Shown here one piece after another: positions 24,363-33,900 of a DNA stretch of 64,000 nt. The notes beneath the pieces were generated by a model. It was not told the origin of the DNA. It made no database searches and saw only the letters and a program-made list of their open reading frames with translations. This DNA is from an uncultured Collinsella sp. (GTDB lineage Bacteria > Actinomycetota > Coriobacteriia > Coriobacteriales > Coriobacteriaceae). The stretch lies in assembly GCA_900541135.1 (NCBI GenBank), contig UQIG01000001.1:74454-138453 (forward strand). The letters run 5' to 3'. Both the position numbers and the translations under genes were made by a program. Each line of letters begins with the position of its first letter. Position 1 is the first letter of the stretch.

Positions 24363-25367
24363 CTAACGCAACATGTGCGCGACCAGCTCGGCGCGTGTGC
24401 CGATGCCAAGCTTTGCGTATACGCCGGATAGGCGGTTTTTGACGGTGCCCGTCGATACTCCCATATGGCGTGCGATTTCGGCGTTGGTCCACCCACGACA
24501 GGCGAGCATGGCCATGGTGAATTCCGTGGTCGTTAGATCGTCGGCAACGTCCTCGCCCGAATCGGGGTTGTGGATGCGCCGCCAGCCGTAGCTGAAGCGG
24601 TACGTGATCTCGATGATGCGCGCGAAGTCGTCAGGGTATTGCGTTTTTAGGCATGCCTCGATAAGCCCCTGTAAAAGGCCGTGATGCTCGCCAATGAGCT
24701 CAATAAGGCCGTCGGGACGCGCAATGTCCCAAGCGGCTCCGAAGTGTGCTTTTGCGGCGTCGATGTCCTTGAGGCTCATGCAGGCGATAGAAGCCGACAG
24801 GTGCAGGAACAGTTCCGAGATCGGATAATTTCCCTGTTTCATGATCAGGGCGTTTTCCGCCATGCCCAGACTGCGGCCATATTCGCCGCGCAGATACAAG
24901 GCGTGCGCCATCACGTAGCTGGCGAACAGACGCAGGCCTTCGGGTAGGTGCGCCGCAAGCGGATAAAACTCTTCGGCAGAATACGGGGAAGGCAGGTGTA
25001 GCAGGACGCTCGCGGCCGAGGCGAACAGGATATGTGTGGCGTGGACGGCGGGCGACTCCTCGTCAGCCGGCGTATCGAGGATGCCAGCAAGGCACCGACG
25101 GGCGTCGGCGATACGGTTGAGCGACAGGCTGGCGTATCCGCAGATAAAGCATGCGGAATAGCGCAGTGCGGGGTCGGTGGCGTCAAGATAGGGGCGTGCT
25201 GTCTTGGCGGCGAGTGCGGCCTGTCCGCGAAAGTACAGCGCTTCTGCCGTGGCGATGGCGCGTGAATCGGGGTCGGAAATGCCTGCAACCGCAGCGTCAA
25301 TCTGCCCCGGCACAAAGGCGGTGCACATCAACGGCATGGGAACGCATGGGTAGCCATCGCAGTCCAT
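24363..25367 (-). CDS. LuxR-family transcriptional regulator with helical sensor region
   Basis: A 334-aa protein. The last 60 residues are a LuxR/GerE helix-turn-helix (LTTTEFTMAMLACRGWTNAE, then IARHMGVSTGTVKNRL and YAKLGIGTRAELV). The first 260 residues look like a TPR-type helical array (repeated ALYFRGQAALAAK and ALYLRGEYGRSLG patterns). The start at 25367 follows GGGAG; the longer frame upstream is not supported. The gene lies directly before the giant surface protein gene on the same strand, 155 bases apart, so that gene is the likely target. No receiver domain is present. Confidence 0.85.
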   Translation of the reverse strand: MDCDGYPCVPMPLMCTAFVPGQIDAAVAGISDPDSRAIATAEALYFRGQAALAAKTARPYLDATDPALRYSACFICGYASLSLNRIADARRCLAGILDTPADEESPAVHATHILFASAASVLLHLPSPYSAEEFYPLAAHLPEGLRLFASYVMAHALYLRGEYGRSLGMAENALIMKQGNYPISELFLHLSASIACMSLKDIDAAKAHFGAAWDIARPDGLIELIGEHHGLLQGLIEACLKTQYPDDFARIIEITYRFSYGWRRIHNPDSGEDVADDLTTTEFTMAMLACRGWTNAEIARHMGVSTGTVKNRLSGVYAKLGIGTRAELVAHMLR

Positions 25368-25664
25368 CTTCCATCTCCCAACAGCTGGCAACACTAGCAG
25401 CAATTGTACTCTTGTTGCTCGGGACTGGAATTTGTGGGTATCGCCTACGATTGTGCCGAACGTATAAAGGAAGAGTCTATTGGCGATGCTCCCAAGGTGG
25501 CTACCGAAGTCTAGCTGACCTTGGGATATAGAAAAACTGCCGCCCCTGCAAAAAGCTCTGTCGCAGCGATGGGAAACGTATCTCGTTCTGCATATAATGA
25601 GGTCATATGACGGTGCGTCTGCATACGCGCGGCGCATTTCCATCGAACCGAGAAGGAGCTCTGC
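25368..25664. other. Divergent promoter region before guaA
   Basis: The stretch contains a -10 box TATAAT (25593-25598) for guaA, with a poor -35. The minus-strand regulator promoter is at the other end. No riboswitch pattern that I know is visible. Confidence 0.5.
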
Positions 25665-26644
25665 ATGGATCCCAACAAGCGTCCCGACGACATGGTACGT
25701 ATCACCACTCCCGAACTTGCCCAGGCGTTCGTCGAAGAGCAGGTCGCTGCAATCCGCGAGCAGATCGGCGACAAAAAGGTCCTGCTGGCCCTTTCCGGCG
25801 GCGTCGACAGTTCTGTAGTTGCGGCCCTGCTCATCAAGGCTATCGGCAAGCAGCTCATTTGCGTGCATGTGAATCACGGCCTGATGCGCAAGGGTGAGAG
25901 CGAGCAGGTCGTCGACGTCTTCAGGAACCAGATGGATGCCACCTGGTTTACGTTGACGCCACCGACCGCTTCCTGGACAAGCTCGTGGACGTCGAGGAGC
26001 CCGAGGCCAAGCGTAAGATTATCGGCGCCGAGTTCATTCGCGTGTTCGAGGAGGAGGCCCGCAAGGTTGGCGATGAGGTCAGCTTCCTCGCCCAGGGCAC
26101 CATCTATCCCGACATCCTGGAGTCCCAAGACGGCGTGAAGGCTCACCACAACGTGGGCGGTCTGCCCGAGGATCTGCAGTTTGAGCTCTGCGAGCCCGTC
26201 AAACTGCTGTACAAGGACGAGGTCCGCGTCGTGGGTCGCGAGCTCGGCCTGCCCGAGAATATGGTTGAGCGCCAGCCGTTCCCCGGTCCCGGCCTGGGCG
26301 TCCGCTGCCTTGGTGCCATCACCCGCGACCGTCTTGAGGCGCTGCGCGAAGCCGACGCCATCGTGCGCGAGGAGATCGACAAGGCCGGTCTGACCATCTG
26401 GCAGTATTTTGCCGTCGTGCCCGACTTCCGCGCAACCGGTGTGCGCGAGGGCAAGCGCGCCTACGATTGGCCCTGCATCATCCGCTGCATCAACACCGTC
26501 GATGTCATGACTGCCGAGGTTCCCGAGCTCGACTGGGCGCTACTCAAGCGTATTACCGCTCGCGTCACCGCCGAGGTTCCCGGCATCTGCCGCGTGTGCT
26601 ACGACCTCACGCCTAAGCCTGTCGGCACGGTCGAGTGGGAGTAA
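25665..26644 (+). pseudogene. guaA: GMP synthase ATP-pyrophosphatase (short form), interrupted by a frameshift
   Basis: Frame 1 reads the ATP-binding P-loop [12 protein letters not shown] and [17 protein letters not shown], then runs off after FRNQMDA near 25940. From there a second frame continues the protein ([20 protein letters not shown]...) to the normal ending KPVGTVEWE. Restoring one A in GCCACCTG near 25940, giving GCCAACCTG, would join both parts into about 326 residues. The product would carry the ATP-PPase and dimerisation domains only: the glutamine amidotransferase domain is absent, and no separate subunit gene is in the window. GAAGGAGCTCTGC precedes the start. A real mutation would matter for guanine nucleotide synthesis, so a sequencing or assembly error must be considered. 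Confidence 0.85.
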
Positions 26645-26680
26645 ACTTCTACTCTTTTGGGCGAATTGCATTGACGGAGA

Positions 26681-26720
26681 GGGGTCCCGCGCAAACGTGT
26701 GCGGGACCCCTTTCGTTTTA
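26681..26720. terminator. Terminator between guaA and the histidine kinase gene
   Basis: GGGGTCCCGC pairs with GCGGGACCCC, followed by TTTCGTTTT on the plus strand. The convergent kinase gene ends at its edge. Confidence 0.85.
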
Positions 26721-27869
26721 CTGTTCGGTTAATGCTGCGGATCGTTTTGGAAGGCTTGCGAGCATAGTGGTCCCGTTCTCGGAACTTGTTTCGACCTCTA
26801 CCGTGCCACCGTGAAGCGCTGCAATTTCCCAAACAAGCGCTAGCCCGAGTCCTGCGCCGCCGTATGCCCTGCAGCGGGATTTATCCAGGCGAAAGAACGG
26901 TTGGAAGATGCTCTCGCGGTACTGCTTGGGTATTCCCGGGCCCTGGTCCTCGACTCGCAGGAACACGCGGCTGTTGTTGTCGCAGATGGAGACGTTGACA
27001 GTCGAGCCGGGGCGGCTGTAACGGATGGCATTTTCGACCAGGTTAAACACCAGCCGATAGAGGAGCGTGTCGCTCCCGATTACTAAAGCGTCTCCAGCAC
27101 AATTGAGGGCTATGCCCTTATTTTCGGCAAGTGGCGCAAGGTCGGTGAGGACCTCTTCGGACAAGGGACCAAGTTCAACATCGTCCTCGCAAGGAACGCT
27201 GCGGGGCTCACTCATCTCGAGCAACACCTTGGTCATCCGCGACATCCGCTCAGTTTGTTCTTGTAGCAGGCCGAGCAGCTCGGCTGTTTCGGGTTGCAAA
27301 CCGGAGTGCTCGGAGATGAATAGTTCAATCTGTGCTTGCATAAGGGCGAGCGGGGTGCGCAGCTCGTGTGCGGCGTTGCCGGTAAACTGACGCTGTGCAG
27401 AGAACCCTTCGCCAAGACGAGCGATCATGTCGTTGAAAGAGGCGCTGCATCGTTGTAGCTCGGTGGGCACATCTTCATTGAGTCTGATTTCGCTTAGGTT
27501 GTCAGGCTGCACACGCTCAACCTGAGCTGCAAAAGCCCGTAGCGGTTTGAGTGCACGGCCGCTCACAAAGTATGCCAGCGCGCCGCCAAGGAGTGTGACT
27601 CCAGCCGTGATGTACCAGGCTGTCGTGCCAAAAGACTCCTGTGCGTCATTTACGACGATTGTGACCTTGTCATCGAGGGCCGCTTTCGTTGGGTCGAACG
27701 CCTGGAGCGAATCTTCGCCGGTTGCGTTAAAGGCCGAGATGTCGCTGCCGATGGCATCCATGTAGCGCATGCCCGTATAGCCGACCAGGCAGTTCGTCAG
27801 CACGCATGCCGCACACGTGAGCAGTGCCGTCATAATCGTTATGCGCCATTGCAGCGAAAGCCCTTTCAT
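26718..27869 (-). CDS. Sensor histidine kinase
   Basis: A 383-aa membrane protein. There are two membrane segments (about 12-34 and 86-105) around a small periplasmic domain, then HAMP-like sequence. The HisKA box AAHELRTPL has its phospho-accepting histidine at 168, and NLVENAIRYS, DQGPGIP and GGAGLGLALV are the N, G1 and G2 boxes of the ATPase. It forms a pair with the response regulator gene, overlapping by 4 bases (ATGA). The unit is divergent from a CXXC/4Fe-4S/TlpA cluster, which it may control. Confidence 0.92.
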   Translation of the reverse strand: MKGLSLQWRITIMTALLTCAACVLTNCLVGYTGMRYMDAIGSDISAFNATGEDSLQAFDPTKAALDDKVTIVVNDAQESFGTTAWYITAGVTLLGGALAYFVSGRALKPLRAFAAQVERVQPDNLSEIRLNEDVPTELQRCSASFNDMIARLGEGFSAQRQFTGNAAHELRTPLALMQAQIELFISEHSGLQPETAELLGLLQEQTERMSRMTKVLLEMSEPRSVPCEDDVELGPLSEEVLTDLAPLAENKGIALNCAGDALVIGSDTLLYRLVFNLVENAIRYSRPGSTVNVSICDNNSRVFLRVEDQGPGIPKQYRESIFQPFFRLDKSRCRAYGGAGLGLALVWEIAALHGGTVEVETSSENGTTMLASLPKRSAALTEQ

Positions 27870-28540
27870 TCTCCATCCTCCATAACGTAGCCCTCTCCAA
27901 TCCGATTGCGAATCGGGTCGTATCCCAAAGCGCCGCGCAACTTTTTTCGGAGCGACGAGATGTGAACGCGGGTTGCGTTGCTAAAGCTGTTCACGGTGCT
28001 ATCCCAAACGTGCTCTATAAGCTCCTCTTGGCTTACCGGTCGCCCCTGATTAAGCATCAGGTATTCCAAGATTCCCGTTTCCTTGCGTGTAAGAGATAGA
28101 GCCTCACTGTCCACGGAAGCGATGCGCGCCTTGGTGTCAAAGTTGAGCTTTCCGCAGGTTAATACTATGTCGCTTTGTGCGAAGCGCCTGAGGGTAAGGC
28201 TGCGGATCCTTGCCGCAAGTTCGTCCAGATGAAACGGCTTGGTAAGGTAATCGTTGGCGCCGGCATCGAGTCCGGCGACTTTATCGGATACTTCGCCACG
28301 TGCGGACAGAATCAGTACCTTGGTCTCGCAGTCGGTTTTCCTAAGTTCCCTGAGCACGGTCATGCCGTCGATACGGGGGAGATTGAGGTCGAGCACCACG
28401 AGGTCAAAGACTTCGACGCCCAGCAGGTCGAGCGCCTCCTGTCCATCGTGACAGCAGTCGACGCTGTACGCCAAGTTTCGCAAGCTGCGCGCGATTGCAT
28501 CGCACAGTGCTCGCTCGTCTTCGACGATCAAAATACGCAT
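27866..28540 (-). CDS. OmpR-family response regulator
   Basis: A 224-aa protein. The receiver domain has VEDE acidic residues and the phosphorylated D51 in VVLDLNLP, with LILSAR and K near 101. The C-terminal winged helix (about 125-220) is typical of OmpR/PhoB. The start at 28540 follows AAGGAGACTGTT. The kinase gene starts within its last codons. Confidence 0.93.
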   Translation of the reverse strand: MRILIVEDERALCDAIARSLRNLAYSVDCCHDGQEALDLLGVEVFDLVVLDLNLPRIDGMTVLRELRKTDCETKVLILSARGEVSDKVAGLDAGANDYLTKPFHLDELAARIRSLTLRRFAQSDIVLTCGKLNFDTKARIASVDSEALSLTRKETGILEYLMLNQGRPVSQEELIEHVWDSTVNSFSNATRVHISSLRKKLRGALGYDPIRNRIGEGYVMEDGE

Positions 28541-28627
28541 AACAGTCTCCTTGCACATTCCATATCGCGCTTAACACGGATTTTATAGCCGATATGGTCC
28601 AATGGTCGCGTAACGAAAGGAGTGGTC

Positions 28628-28777
28628 GTGTTGTTCAAAGCGGTAAAACCCGTGGTACAGGTCGCTTTGTTGATCGTCGGAATTACCATGGTGTGCTTTG
28701 GTGTTATGCGTGGCGAGGCGGATGCCGTGCTGGCCAAAGCGATTAGGCTGTGCTTGGAGTGTATCGGAATTGGATAA
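28628..28777 (+). CDS. CD1871A-type small membrane protein with CXXC motif
   Basis: A 49-aa protein that starts at GTG (a TTG alternative lies 3 bases on). It has one hydrophobic segment VVQVALLIVGITMVCFGVMRG and ends in LCLECIGIG, the CXXC ending of the CD1871A family. Homologues of this tiny protein always sit next to a 4Fe-4S ferredoxin-like membrane protein, as here, where the next gene starts within its end (8 bases of overlap). A role in transmembrane thiol or electron transfer is inferred. Confidence 0.85.
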   Translation: MLFKAVKPVVQVALLIVGITMVCFGVMRGEADAVLAKAIRLCLECIGIG

Positions 28778-29681
28778 AAGAGAAAACACTGCGTCGCATG
28801 TTTTGGCCCGATTTCGCGGATTCATTCAGGCGGCGGCGACGCTGGTCACCAATATTCACCTGCCAAACTTTGCCAAAGGCGGCATCTATCAGGGCGCGGG
28901 AAAAACAGTCTGCGTACCTGGGCTTAATTGCTATTCGTGCCCCGCGGCATCGGGTGCGTGCCCCATCGGGTCGTTCCAGTCGGTGGTAGGTTCATCCAAG
29001 TTCAACTTTTCTTACTATGTTACCGGTACGCTCATTTTGCTCGGCGTACTGTTGGGGCGTTTTGTATGCGGCTTTCTGTGCCCGTTTGGATGGCTGCAGG
29101 AACTTCTACACAAGATTCCCGGCAAAAAGTTCTCCACGAAAAAGCTCAAGCCGCTCACGTACATCAAGTACGTCGTGCTGCTGCTTGCCGTGGTGCTGCT
29201 GCCCGTCTTGGTGGTTAACGACGTGGGCATGGGCGACCCGTTCTTTTGTAAGTACATCTGTCCGCAGGGCGTGCTCGAGGGTGCGATTCCGCTGTCCATC
29301 ATGAATACGGGAATCCGCTCCGCGCTGGGAAAGCTCTTTACCTGGAAGCTCGCGATTCTCATTGCGGTTGCGGTGCTGAGCGTGTTGTTCTACCGCCCCT
29401 TCTGCAAATGGATCTGCCCCCTCGGTGCGTTTTATGCGCTCATGAACAAGGTGTCGTTGTTGGGGATTCAGGTTGACCAGTGCAAATGCGTTTCGTGCGG
29501 CAAGTGCGCCAAGGTGTGTCTGATGGACGTGGATGTTACGCGTACGCCCGACCATGCCGAGTGCATTCGTTGCGGCAAATGCGTGGGTGCGTGCCCCGTC
29601 GATGCCATTAGCTTTCGCTACGGGCTGGGCGTGACGGGCGACAAGACCGCGCAGTCCGCGCAGGACTGCGAAAACAAATAG
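28770..29681 (+). CDS. 4Fe-4S binding membrane protein (NapH/CcoG-like)
   Basis: A 303-aa protein that probably starts at TTG 28770, with GGAG 10 bases upstream. Several membrane segments surround cysteine motifs CGFLCPFGWLQ and CKWICPLGAFY, the CxxxCP pattern of NapH/RdxA proteins. Two ferredoxin motifs follow near the end: CVSCGKCAKVCLMD and CIRCGKCVGACPVD. The protein probably carries electrons across the membrane to the TlpA-like lipoprotein encoded next. It is the second gene of the cluster. Confidence 0.9.
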   Translation: MDKRENTASHVLARFRGFIQAAATLVTNIHLPNFAKGGIYQGAGKTVCVPGLNCYSCPAASGACPIGSFQSVVGSSKFNFSYYVTGTLILLGVLLGRFVCGFLCPFGWLQELLHKIPGKKFSTKKLKPLTYIKYVVLLLAVVLLPVLVVNDVGMGDPFFCKYICPQGVLEGAIPLSIMNTGIRSALGKLFTWKLAILIAVAVLSVLFYRPFCKWICPLGAFYALMNKVSLLGIQVDQCKCVSCGKCAKVCLMDVDVTRTPDHAECIRCGKCVGACPVDAISFRYGLGVTGDKTAQSAQDCENK

Positions 29682-29714
29682 GTACCTATTAAGCTTCGAT
29701 ACAACGGAGGAACC

Positions 29715-30677
29715 ATGAAACTGTCGAAAATTGCGGCCCTGTTGATGCTGCCCGTGCTGGCGCTGACTCTCGCGGCGTGCTCTGCCCCCAAGGGCGACGC
29801 GAAGGATGCCACGAGCGGCGATGCGCAGATTGCCGAGCTTGTGGCACAAAAGCCGTCGAGCGCCGAGGAGGCGGCCGAGCTGTACCAGCAGCTGCTGCAA
29901 AAGGAAAACGAGATCTTTGCGAGCGATAACGCCCTATGGGAAAAGGTATTCAATGCGGCAAATAAAGACTCGGCAATGATTGAGGACGGCAGCAATTACG
30001 GCGATTTCCTGCTCAAGACCATCGACGGCGCCAAGGATGAGTTCACGGCGGATGAGCTTAAGACACTCAAGGCCGGTGCACAGCAGATCAAGGAGATCGA
30101 GGATAAGCTCATGGCGCTGGAGAAGGAGTTTCCCGGATGCGGCAGCACGCCCGGCGAGGGGGAGAGCGTCGATGCCTCGACCGCAGGCATGACCAACGAC
30201 GAGAGCGGGGAGACGAAGTTCCCCAGCTTTAAGGGCAAGGATCTGGACGGCAACGATGTAAACAGCGACGAGCTGTTCTCCAAGAACAAGGTCACCGTCA
30301 TGAACTTCTGGTTTACCACCTGCAAGCCGTGCGTGGGAGAGCTGGGCGATCTGGAGAAGCTCAACAAGGAGCTTGCCGAGAAGGGCGGCCAGGTCGTGGG
30401 CGTTAATTCCTTTACGCTCGATGGCAACAAAGACGAGGTGGCAGACGCCAAGGACGTACTTTCCAAGAAGGGCGTGACGTACAAGAACATCTGGTTCAAG
30501 TCGGATAGCGAGGCCGGCAAGTTCACCTCCAACTTGTACTCGTTCCCGACCACCTACGTGATCGACCAGAACGGCAACATCGTGGGAGAGCCAATCATGG
30601 GCGGCATCAACTCCGCCGAGCAGCGAGAGGCGCTCAACAAGCTGATCGATCAGGCGCTTGCTAAGAGCGAGCAGTAG
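29715..30677 (+). CDS. TlpA-family thioredoxin-like lipoprotein
   Basis: A 320-aa protein. The signal peptide ends in the lipobox LAAC with Cys 22. A helical region (about 35-140) is followed by the thioredoxin fold with the active site TTCKPC (cysteines 203 and 206) and the cis-proline context FPTTYVID. It acts outside the membrane as a thiol-disulfide reductase, probably fed by the upstream 4Fe-4S protein. Such clusters are often found with peptide methionine sulfoxide reductase, but none is in this window. A ribosome binding site CGGAGG precedes the start. Confidence 0.9.
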   Translation: MKLSKIAALLMLPVLALTLAACSAPKGDAKDATSGDAQIAELVAQKPSSAEEAAELYQQLLQKENEIFASDNALWEKVFNAANKDSAMIEDGSNYGDFLLKTIDGAKDEFTADELKTLKAGAQQIKEIEDKLMALEKEFPGCGSTPGEGESVDASTAGMTNDESGETKFPSFKGKDLDGNDVNSDELFSKNKVTVMNFWFTTCKPCVGELGDLEKLNKELAEKGGQVVGVNSFTLDGNKDEVADAKDVLSKKGVTYKNIWFKSDSEAGKFTSNLYSFPTTYVIDQNGNIVGEPIMGGINSAEQREALNKLIDQALAKSEQ

Positions 30678-30756
30678 AAAACGCGTAAAGCATGGCGAGG
30701 ATCGCGCGCCGCTGTGCGGAGTAGTCCGCTGCCTTTCAAGATAATCTCCACCATAT

Positions 30757-30785
30757 AGAGGTCCCGCTCGGGACCTCTTCTTTTG
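30757..30785 (+). terminator. Terminator after the TlpA gene
   Basis: AGAGGTCCC and GGGACCTCT pair around GCTC, then TCTTTT follows. Confidence 0.8.
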
Positions 30786-30930
30786 GGCGCCGTCCCGTTC
30801 GTTTTTTGATGCGGTTCCCTACATTCCTCACTGGCTCCGGCAAAAAATGGGGATAGAGTAGGACAAACGCGTCGAATACGAACGGCGGGGGAGAGCGGGC
30901 AGGGTGCCTGCGCGGGAGAGGTTGCCGTCC

Positions 30931-33900
30931 ATGCTGGAGCTCAAAGGAATTTGCAAAAGGTACGTCACGCAGTCGTTTACGCAGGTGGCGCTCGACAGCG
31001 TGAGCCTGTCTTTTCGCGATAACGAGTTCGTGGCCATTCTGGGCCCCTCGGGCTCGGGCAAAACTACGATGCTCAACGTTATCGGCGGGCTCGATCATTT
31101 CGATTCCGGCGACCTGCTGATCGACGGTATTTCGACCAAGGATTTTCACGATCGCGATTGGGATGCCTATCGCAATAACCGCATCGGCTTTGTGTTCCAG
31201 AGCTATAACCTCATTTCGCATCAGACCATTTTGGAAAACGTGGAGCTGGCGCTTACGCTCACGGGTGTGGGCCATGCCGAGCGCCGCCAGCGTGCGCGCG
31301 AGGCGTTGGAGAAAGTCGGCCTGGGCGAGCACGTTAACAAACGCCCGAGCCAGCTATCGGGCGGGCAGATGCAGCGCGTGGCCATCGCCCGCGCCCTAAT
31401 CAACGATCCCGAGATTGTGCTGGCCGACGAGCCGACCGGCGCCTTGGACTCAACGACATCCGTGCAGGTCATGGATTTGCTCAAAGACGTGGCGCGCGAC
31501 CGCCTGGTCATCATGGTCACGCACAATCCCGAGTTGGCGTACCAGTACGCCACACGCATCGTCAACCTGGCGGACGGCAAGATCACCGACGATTCCGACC
31601 CCTTCGATGCTGCTAATGCTGCGCGTCGCGAGGCTAAGCCTACGCGCAAAACCTCGATGGGCTTTGTGACGGCGCTGGGGCTTTCTGCCCGAAACCTTAT
31701 GACCAAGAAGGGACGTACGGCCATGACGGCCTTTGCGGGCTCGATTGGCATTATCGGTATCGCGGCGATTCTGGCGCTGTCCAACGGCGTAAACGGCTAC
31801 ATCAAAAAGGTCGAGGAGGATACGCTCTCGAGCTACCCGCTCACGATTTCCAAACAGGATTACGACCTGTCGGCCATGATGGGCGGACAGGGGGCCACGG
31901 ATGACAATACGTCCAACGGCGAGGATTCGTCCGACGACGGCACCGACGGCAAGGCTCAGGGAACCGATAAAATCCCCGTGGTCACGGCCGTAAAGGATAT
32001 GTTTGCGAGCGTTAAGTCCAACGACATGACGAGCTTTAAGGCATGGCTCGATGCCGGTGGCGACGGCATCGATAAAGAGGTCAACGCCATTCAGTACGGC
32101 TACGGTGTATCGCCGGTTGTCTATCGTGCCGGCAAGGGCGATGAGAAGCCTGTCCGGCTGGTGCCCAACGCCATGACCGAGGCCATGAGCGGAGGCGCGA
32201 GCTCGGCAGCAACGGTGAGCATGGAATCCATGGGAACCTCGGTCTTTAACGAGATGATTGACGACCAGAGCCTGCTCGACAGCCAGTACGATGTCGTCGC
32301 CGGTCATTGGCCCACGTCTGCCAACGAAGCCGTGATGGTGCTTTCGAGTCGTGGCACGGTGGGCGACTATACGCTCTACAGCATCGGTGCGCTGGATATC
32401 AATGAGCTCAACGACCTGGTTAACAGCGCTATGACGGCTGACGGTGGCGTCGGAGCGCCCGAGACCGGTACCGACTTTACCTACGACGATGCGCTGTCCA
32501 CGACGTTTAAGGTGCTGTCGCCGGCCGATGCGTATCGCAAAAACGAAGAGACCGGCATGTGGACTGACATGTCTGGCGACGCCGACTTTATGACGGCCAA
32601 GGTTGCCGACGGTATTGACGTGCGTATTGTGGGCGTGGTGCGACCGAACGAGACGGCCAACGCGAGCGCGTTGTCCCCGGGTATTGCCTATACGCACGCG
32701 CTGACTCGCCAGCTTATGGAGCGCGCCGCCAATTCGCAGATCGTAAAAGAGCAACTTGCCCATCCCGAGACGGATGTCTTTACGGGCAAGTCTTTCGATG
32801 AACTGCAGGGCGAGGCCAAGCAAGGCGTGGATCTGGGCAGCATGTTCAGCGTGGACGAGGCGGCGCTCAAGGGCGCGTTCTCGTTCGATACGTCTGCGCT
32901 CTCGGGCACTGCCGGCGGTATGGACCTGTCGGGTCTTGACTTGTCCGGGCTGGACATTGACCTTTCGGGCGTAGGTAAGGATATCGACTTCAGCGACATT
33001 ATGGCAAAAGCACCGACCCCAGATTTCTCGGGCATCTTTGACGGTCTGGAGCTCACGCCCGAGCAAATGCAGCAGGTGGGAACGCTTGCCAACCAACTGT
33101 TTGAGGGCTTTTTGCAGTCCGATCAGTTTAAGGCGCTGTCGCCCGAAGATCTTAAGGACGCGTCAAAGCTCGCTGCCGCATTCTCGACGTATCTTGAGAG
33201 CGATACGGCAGCTCAGCAAATCCTGGCCCGGCTCAAAGCGCTCGGCGGCGATGCCCTGGCCGAACGCCTGCAACAGGCGATGACCGACTATGTGCAAAAG
33301 CAGCTGGCTCCGTATCTGCAGCAGGCTATGGATCAGGTGATGAAGTCGATCAGCAATCAGATTGCGGCGACGGTGTCAGCTCAGCTCAAGGCAGGCGCGG
33401 CAGGGCTCATGGGCCAGATGACGACGCAGATGTCATCGAGTTTTGCCAACCTGGCGAGCGCTATGCGTGTGGATGCGAGCGCCTTTGCGCGTGCCATCCA
33501 TTTCAACATGGACGCCGAGGACCTGAGTTCGCTCATGATGAGCTATGCCAAGGCGTCGAAGCTCACCTACGATAACAATCTGACCACGCTGGGCTATGCG
33601 GATGAGGCAGACCCCATCTCGGTTAAGATTTTCCCGCGCGACTTTGAGGCCAAGGAGCGCGTGCTCGATCACATCGATGCGTACAACAAGCAGGTCAAAG
33701 CTGCCGGCCACGATGAACAGGCAATCTCGTACACCGACTACATGGGTATCATCATGGGTTCGGTGACCGACATCGTGAACACCATCAGCTTGGTGCTCAT
33801 CGCATTCGTGAGCATCAGCCTGGTCGTGAGCTCCATCATGATCGGCATCATCACCTACATCAGCGTACTGGAGCGCAAAAAGGAGATTGGCATCCTGCGC

